Assembly (NCBI GenBank): GCA_036926305.1
Contig: JAXCHB010000068.1
Coordinates: 11,707,501 to 11,771,500 of the forward strand
Source of the DNA: Uropetala carovei
Taxonomy: Eukaryota; Arthropoda; Insecta; Odonata; Petaluridae
Reading direction: 5' to 3'
Length of the DNA stretch: 64,000 nucleotides
Of the stretch, positions 58,846-64,000 are shown piece after piece. Positions within the stretch are counted from its first letter, which is position 1; each line of letters begins with the position of its first letter. The position numbers were made by a program, and so were the translations under genes. Below the pieces are notes generated by a model, which did no database searches, was not told the DNA's origin, and saw only the letters and a program-made list of their open reading frames with translations.

Positions 58846-59588
58846 TAACTAGAGCGATCAGATGCCCCTGGCATTTCCTTACTACTTTTTTTAGAGAGCC
58901 CGTTTTAATATTTTTTCCAAGTCATCACTGGGTTAAACCGCTAGGTTTTTGTTTTTGGCTCATCACTTATTCTGGGGTAAAACAAAGGCATGATCTTTTT
59001 AGAGACAACATTCGGTATAACTTCGTATAACGTTATTTAAAGATTGGTTCAGTAACTGAAATCAATATCACATGGTCTTTTCTGGAGCATATCACTTTCT
59101 CGTGAGAAAAACCTTGCCCAGGATTGAGATAATAAGAAAAAAATTTGATTGGGAAGTATTTTCTCCTTTGACTTATAGAAAATTCGAGTTATGGAAATAA
59201 AATAACCTGGAAAATATTGGGATTTTTTCCGGTAAAATTAATTCCCTTTGAGTTATGGAAAATTCGAGTTATAGACGTTCGACTAATAGAAGTTCCACTG
59301 TATGTATTTTTTGAGTGATGGAGAAGCTTTAGGAACAATATGATGAAATATGTGAGTGCAAAAGTGAGATATCTAGTCACCCTAACAAAGAGTGGTTTTC
59401 TCCATGAAACTCTTTGTAAATTTTACGTATTTTAATGGGTATTTATTAATTTGGTGAATTAATTGATAATATAATATGCTCATTTCTAGGTCAATTGAAC
59501 AGTAATAACACTTTGTCCTTAATGTGATTATTGGAGTTACTGCTGAAAAATAGCTGACAATAAAACTAGTAAATTGTCTGAAGGTAGG
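58846..59588. other. AT-rich sequence with a pogo-like element end, no gene seen
   Basis: At 59240-59302, GAAAATTCGAGTTATAGACG and CTAATAGAAGTTCCACTGTA resemble the right end of a pogo/Tigger MITE. A related inner copy of the motif is at 59165. No exon is seen. Confidence 0.45.
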
Positions 59589-59599
59589 GAAAAACCCCA

Positions 59600-59695
59600 A
59601 GACGAATAACAAAATCCATTCCCAAAGCAGGATTCAAACCCGCAACCTTTGGGTTAGAAAGCGGGCACACTACCTATAGGTTTCACCCAGCCATT
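59600..59695 (-). repeat. tRNA-derived SINE fragment, minus strand
   Basis: The minus-strand A-box-like TAGGTAGTGTGC and B box GGGTTTGAATCC identify a tRNA-derived SINE head. It abuts the oppositely oriented SINE at 59710. Confidence 0.65.
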
Positions 59696-59709
59696 AAATA
59701 AAGAACGAG

Positions 59710-59890
59710 TTTGTAGAGCCAGCCAGGTTGGACTGGTAGGCAGTGCGCCTGCCTTCTAACCCAAAGGTCATGGGTTCTAGTCCCACTTCGGGCATGGATG
59801 TTGTGATGTATGTTGATTTTCTCTAAGAGAATTTGACGGTGCAAAATAACCTTAGCTGTTGACGCACCTAAAAGCCTAATTACTACTGCT
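59710..59890 (+). repeat. tRNA-derived SINE, plus strand
   Basis: GACTGGTAGGCAGTGCGCCT (A-box region) and GGGTTCTAGTCCC (B box) are followed by a tRNA-unrelated body with TTGACGCACC and ACTACTGCTAC. It is head-to-head with the SINE at 59600-59695. Confidence 0.7.
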
Positions 59891-59894
59891 ACAA

Positions 59895-60810
59895 GTTTGT
59901 AGAAACAGCTCCAGTATGATTAAAATGCCACAACACTCTATTTTAGCTGTAAAAAACTATATGCATTAATACAATTTATTAATGTTAACTTTCTACTTCT
60001 ATCGTTAATTTTCGATCATGTAACTATTATTGTGGGGTCAAACATGACGCAATTTTTCAAAATTGAAAAAGAAAAGAATAATTTTTGGGTTTCAATTTCT
60101 GGTCATTCATTAGAACAGACACTCGAAAATCTGAGAAAGTTTTATTCATAGAAAAATAAATACAAATGTATACTGCAAAAAAGAAAAACTGAAAAAACTC
60201 AAAATTTACAAAGGGTTTAGAACATTTTTTTCAAGGCCTGAAAATTCTTGTTTTTTCTTCATCCTTCCAAGTTCCGACTGCAATCGAATTAGGAATCAAC
60301 AAAATTTTTAAGAAATATTGGTTGTAAACTGTGAAAAATGACAATGTTTTCTAACCATATTCCCACACCTGCATTTCAGTTTATTTCACTCTCATGACCA
60401 AAACTGGTTGTGGCACCTGCTCTTCTCCTTCATTATCACTTGCACTGTTCAAGTACTCTCAAATCAGCATAATGCCACCCATCCACAACAAAACCCTCAC
60501 CTGACATTTTTAAAGGCCCAATAACGAGGAAAAAAGTATGATACAACTAGTATAGTGGGGTCAAAAGTGACCCAAAATGAAATAGGAAATTAGATGGACT
60601 AACAAAGCCACTGTACATGCCATCATCGAGTAAACAAAGAAAATGTTTTCTCTTGGGTAACTTTTGATCCCACAATAGTAGTAGAAGGTTAAATTCTTTT
60701 CTAAGTGAAACATGTTGTTGATGGGTACTCGATAGTGGTATGAGAAATTTCACAGCAATTTTTTTCTGAGATTTTCTCAAGATTCCGTAAGGAAAATTAA
60801 TTTTAAAAAT
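59895..60810 (+). repeat. Long dispersed repeat containing a piggyBac-like MITE, copy 2
   Basis: Same order and orientation as 48310-49300. TTAA at 59985-59988 and 60689-60692 bounds the 700-bp MITE with ends CTTTCTACTTCTATCG and CAATAGTAGTAGAAGG. Confidence 0.8.
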
Positions 60811-60850
60811 GTTAAATGAAGCACTAATTTTTAAAATAACATCCTCTAAT

Positions 60851-61271
60851 CAGTGGCGGATTACCGCACAGGCACATGAGGCGCTCAGCTAAAGCCTCAA
60901 CACTCATGGGGGCCTCAAAACAGTCAAAACTCGATTTTTTAAAATATTTTATTTAGTAAAATATTTCACAATCAGTATAATCTACTGCTTACGTACACAT
61001 CTTGTGTATTTACTTAGGTTTATTATAATGTAACATCCCTTGCATCATTTGAAAACACATCTCACAGTTATAATTCATTTTTTATTTTTCAACATATGCA
61101 AGTTTATATAATAAATAATAAATTTTATATTTACGCATTTCTGAAATTCAATTTATTTAACCTGCTGCATAAATTTTTTTCCATTTGTAAGTTGTACCCC
61201 CCTCCCGGTCAGTTGGGGGGCCTCCCAACTTTTTTGTACCTGGGACCTTCAGATACCTTAATCCGCCACTG
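60851..61271. mobile_element. hAT-type MITE with perfect 8-bp target duplication
   Basis: Perfect 13-bp inverted ends (CAGTGGCGGATTA and TAATCCGCCACTG) enclose 421 bp. The 8-bp target duplication CCTCTAAT is at 60843-60850 and 61272-61279. No transposase is present. Confidence 0.92.
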
Positions 61272-61579
61272 CCTCTAATAATCATCATCAGGTTAAATAA
61301 TGGAGATGGACAGTGACAGATTCGGAAACTTGTTGATCTTAGACCAAATTATTTTTCTACCCTATAAAAGAAATTCAATAAAATTGATTTAATTTTTATA
61401 TTATCCCAAAGGAACTATCCATTCTTTCCCCAGGTATTTATGGTTATTTCCTTGACAACCTTCCTTAGGTGGATACCAATGGCCTTTCATACTCTGGACT
61501 GAGAATAGTGAAAACGAATCTGTGCAAATTTTTCGTCTTGGTAACTACAGGAAAGTGCTGGTCAAACATTCTGGCTCAA

Positions 61580-62052
61580 ATGAACCTTGCTTGCTCTGAA
61601 AATGAACAAATATGTTTCATTCTTATGGTTACCTAAATTTTCAAAGACTATACAGTCCATTAAATTATTTCAAAGATTATAGTCTTTGAGATTTTTTCAA
61701 AGACTTTAGTCCATGAAATTTTTTCAGACTATAGTCTTTGAAATGTTTATACAGTCTTATAAAATTAATGTAGTTATTTCAACACCACCTGCACTCTTGA
61801 TGGTAATTTCCACTATCCTTTCTAAGGCACCATCTTTACGAGCGAGGAATGAACCTTGCTTGCTCTGAAAATGAACAAATATGTTTCATTCTTATGGTTA
61901 CCTAAATTTTCAAAGACTATACAGTCCATTAAATTATTTCAAAGATTATAGTCTTTGAGATTTTTTCAAAGACTTTAGTCCATGAAATTTTTTCAAACTA
62001 TAGTCTTTGAAATGTTTATACAGTCTTATAAAATTAATGTAGTTATTTCACA
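61580..62052. repeat. Tandem duplication of about 200 bp with 70-bp spacer
   Basis: The block from GAACCTTGCTTGCTCTGAAA to AAAATTAATGTAGTTATTTC occurs at 61583-61780 and again at 61853-62052. Inside each copy, repeated CAAAGACTATA / TATAGTCTTTG inverted motifs could form hairpins. Confidence 0.88.
61791..61865 (-). other. Possible small exon, weakly supported
   Basis: On the minus strand an acceptor (TTTGTTCATTTTCAG) precedes an open frame SKQGSFLARKDGALERIVE, then ITIKSAG, up to a GCAG|GTGG donor. The acceptor is duplicated with the tandem repeat, so only this spacer holds the candidate frame. No family is recognised; it could be fortuitous. Confidence 0.2.
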
Positions 62053-63180
62053 TTACATGTGAAATTTTTTTAGCAATTACATAAAATATGTGAGCTTTAG
62101 GGCATGTACTATTGTACTATTAGTCTGCAAAGTTCATCATGTGATTCATCTGAATACTGTCAATAAATTTCAATTTGTTACCATGGTATGATACAACTTC
62201 TTGAAGCACACGTAGCATTAAGAGGAAGTAATATTTCTAGAAGCTTAAACTATTGCAAAACAAATGTCATAGAATTTTCACTGAAGTTCCATGCCAACTG
62301 AGAATTTATGAGAATAAAAGAATGACATTAAACAACAGCCATATGAATGACTTTACTGAAGCGACATTTAATTATCCACATAAAATGATGTGTTTAGGCA
62401 TAAAATTGTTAGATGATTTGTAAACACCTAAATATTCTTATAGCAGTTGACTAAATCAGGAATCAATTGCTAGGTCAGCAATCTTGACACTTGATGAAAA
62501 TAACTTTGTCAGAGTAGACATTTTTTGTAGGGTAAACCAAATACTTAACAAGATGCAAACTTCTATTCAGCTCCAGATGAGCTATGCCATATTTTACAAT
62601 AAACAATTGTGTTTTCTTTTAGAGAATTTCAACAATATTCCTTTAAAATACTTGATATTAAATATTCCAAAACATTTTTTGCTGACATATCCCTTTGAAC
62701 ATTTATTATAAAGTCATGTATCCCCTGGAACCTTTAAAAATGAAAATGAAATTAACAATGTTTCTATTTAAATAGATAACTCATGTTTAAAAATGTAAAT
62801 AAATAAAATTATGCAATATAATCTTTACAGTATACTTTCCAAAATGGTCAAAATGAGTTAGAGAGCCTGACCACAAAATAATTTACTTATTGTATGATAT
62901 TTTCAAGAGACTCACAAAAATGCTGAATAATTTTTCTATCTCAATTCCTCTTTGTCTATATAACCATGTCTGTAATGTTTCATGTTGAAATCAGAATCTT
63001 TGATTCTGAAACCATGCGTGGAAGCTGAAGCTAGAAAAAAATTCTATTCTGTACTTTAATACTTCAAAACTCTGGATTTACTATCGAGAGTATGCATACC
63101 CATGGTTGAAAACCCCTGCCATATAAGTTCAGTATGACCAAAACCATAAATAAGCCTTTGGTCTCCCTGAGTATTGTAAG
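62053..63180. other. AT-rich sequence, no gene seen
   Basis: No splice-supported exon or recognisable element. Confidence 0.5.
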
Positions 63181-63182
63181 TA

Positions 63183-63370
63183 CCATATATACCCACGTAT
63201 AACATGCACTTTTTTCCCTAAAAATTTCAGCTAAAAAACAGGGTATGTCATATACGAGGGTATATACAGTATATGCTTGTGTATAATGCACCCTGTATAA
63301 CGTGCACCTAAACATTTTGCCAAAAAATTCCTACTTTTTCTTATACCACGTGTATAACATGCACCCTTGA
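63183..63370. repeat. MITE-like repeat with TATACCCACGTATAAC motifs
   Basis: ACCATATATACCCACGTATA at the left, and repeated TGTATAATGCACC and GTATAACATGCACC further right, form a small element of alternating inverted and direct motifs. It is related to 34700-34790. Confidence 0.5.
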
Positions 63371-64000
63371 TTATTGTAAGATATAAGAACAAAATTATAT
63401 GGTATTTAAACAATTTTAAAATGCTAGGACTTGCCCATAAGCATAAGCTCCACATTACGTCTTAGAGAGACATCATCAATAATGAATGAGTTGAAATGGC
63501 AGCAACTTCATACAGTAAGTTGACCAAACTGATGCAGCGTAGAAAACCTCAGCACCATTGCCATCAATCCTTTTAAATAAGACGAAAAGGGATCCATAAA
63601 ATAGATCTAGTTTTGATCTATAGCAGATTTTGGTTCTCTCTTTCCTATCTCATTCCAAAACTAGTTAATAGAAGGAATAACACAAAAATTTAACAAACAA
63701 TTCTGAAAACAGGAAACACGACAGGTAAGATTAAGTTCATACACATCATTCTACATTCTACGGGTTTTAAATTACTTATATTGATAATTGTACATAATAC
63801 AATCATTACCTAAATAATATTATTTCAATTTGCTTATTCTATGTTTCTTTGTTTTTGATGCGTGTTTTGTGGGAAGTCTATCAGCTGATTTTGCAAAAAA
63901 TACTTCAATCAGCTGATGAGCTAGCAAAATGTAGAATATTTGGAGAGGATGGAATTATAAGGGTATAGAAGCAATTAGGTGTTCTATACATAAAACTAAT
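63371..64000. other. AT-rich sequence to the window end, no gene seen
   Basis: Nothing is recognised apart from a TCAGCTGATT repeat pair near 63881 and 63909. Confidence 0.45.

Overview
This is an AT-rich, intron- and transposon-dominated stretch of an animal nuclear genome, most likely an insect or another arthropod. The evidence is a BEL/Pao LTR element with a tRNA-Tyr-like primer site, R4/Dong-type LINE copies associated with TAA repeats, Tigger/pogo, hAT, piggyBac-like and Helitron relics, tRNA-derived SINEs, and one host gene whose small exons are separated by kilobase introns. There are no prokaryotic features. I cannot place the species further.

Host genes. The best-supported gene runs on the minus strand. 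Exons at 57860-57944, 53485-53748 and 51853-52064 join in phase. They encode the C-terminal half of the PH domain and the proline/glutamine-rich tail of a Dbl-family Rho guanine nucleotide exchange factor of the ASEF/collybistin type (vertebrate ARHGEF4, ARHGEF9, SPATA13). The DH domain must lie beyond 58 kb or outside the window. A second minus-strand gene seems to end at 34318: a short terminal exon (34318-34374) is preceded by a phase-compatible exon near 35.1-35.2 kb. A possible first coding exon lies at 11239-11321 on the minus strand. I do not recognise either of these two genes.

Layout. 1-1.43 kb: 32-bp satellite with a 512-bp higher-order repeat. 1.86-9.66 kb: degenerate, roughly 2.7-kb tandem repeats with a tRNA-like, GC-rich core. 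10.2-10.5 kb: Helitron helicase relic. 11.76-16.09 kb: internally deleted BEL/Pao element with both LTRs and target-site duplications. 17.1-17.7 kb: broken ORF with a PHD finger and coiled coil. 18.6-20.3 kb: hAT element. 20.6-21.1 kb: pyrimidine tract. 21.3-33.5 kb: array of eight exon-like cassettes with splice sites, linked to pogo-like MITEs. 35.1-40.0 kb: about 23 tandem copies of a unit containing an exon with its splice sites. 40.0-46.1 kb: R4/Dong-type LINE copies. 46.1-51.3 kb: MITEs and AT-rich sequence. 51.8-58 kb: RhoGEF 3' end with Tigger elements and a SINE in its introns. 58-64 kb: MITEs, SINEs and a second copy of a piggyBac-like repeat.

The most unusual content is the pair of minus-strand arrays in which exon-sized segments with acceptor and donor sites have been tandemly amplified. 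Whether any of these segments is spliced into transcripts cannot be decided from sequence alone.
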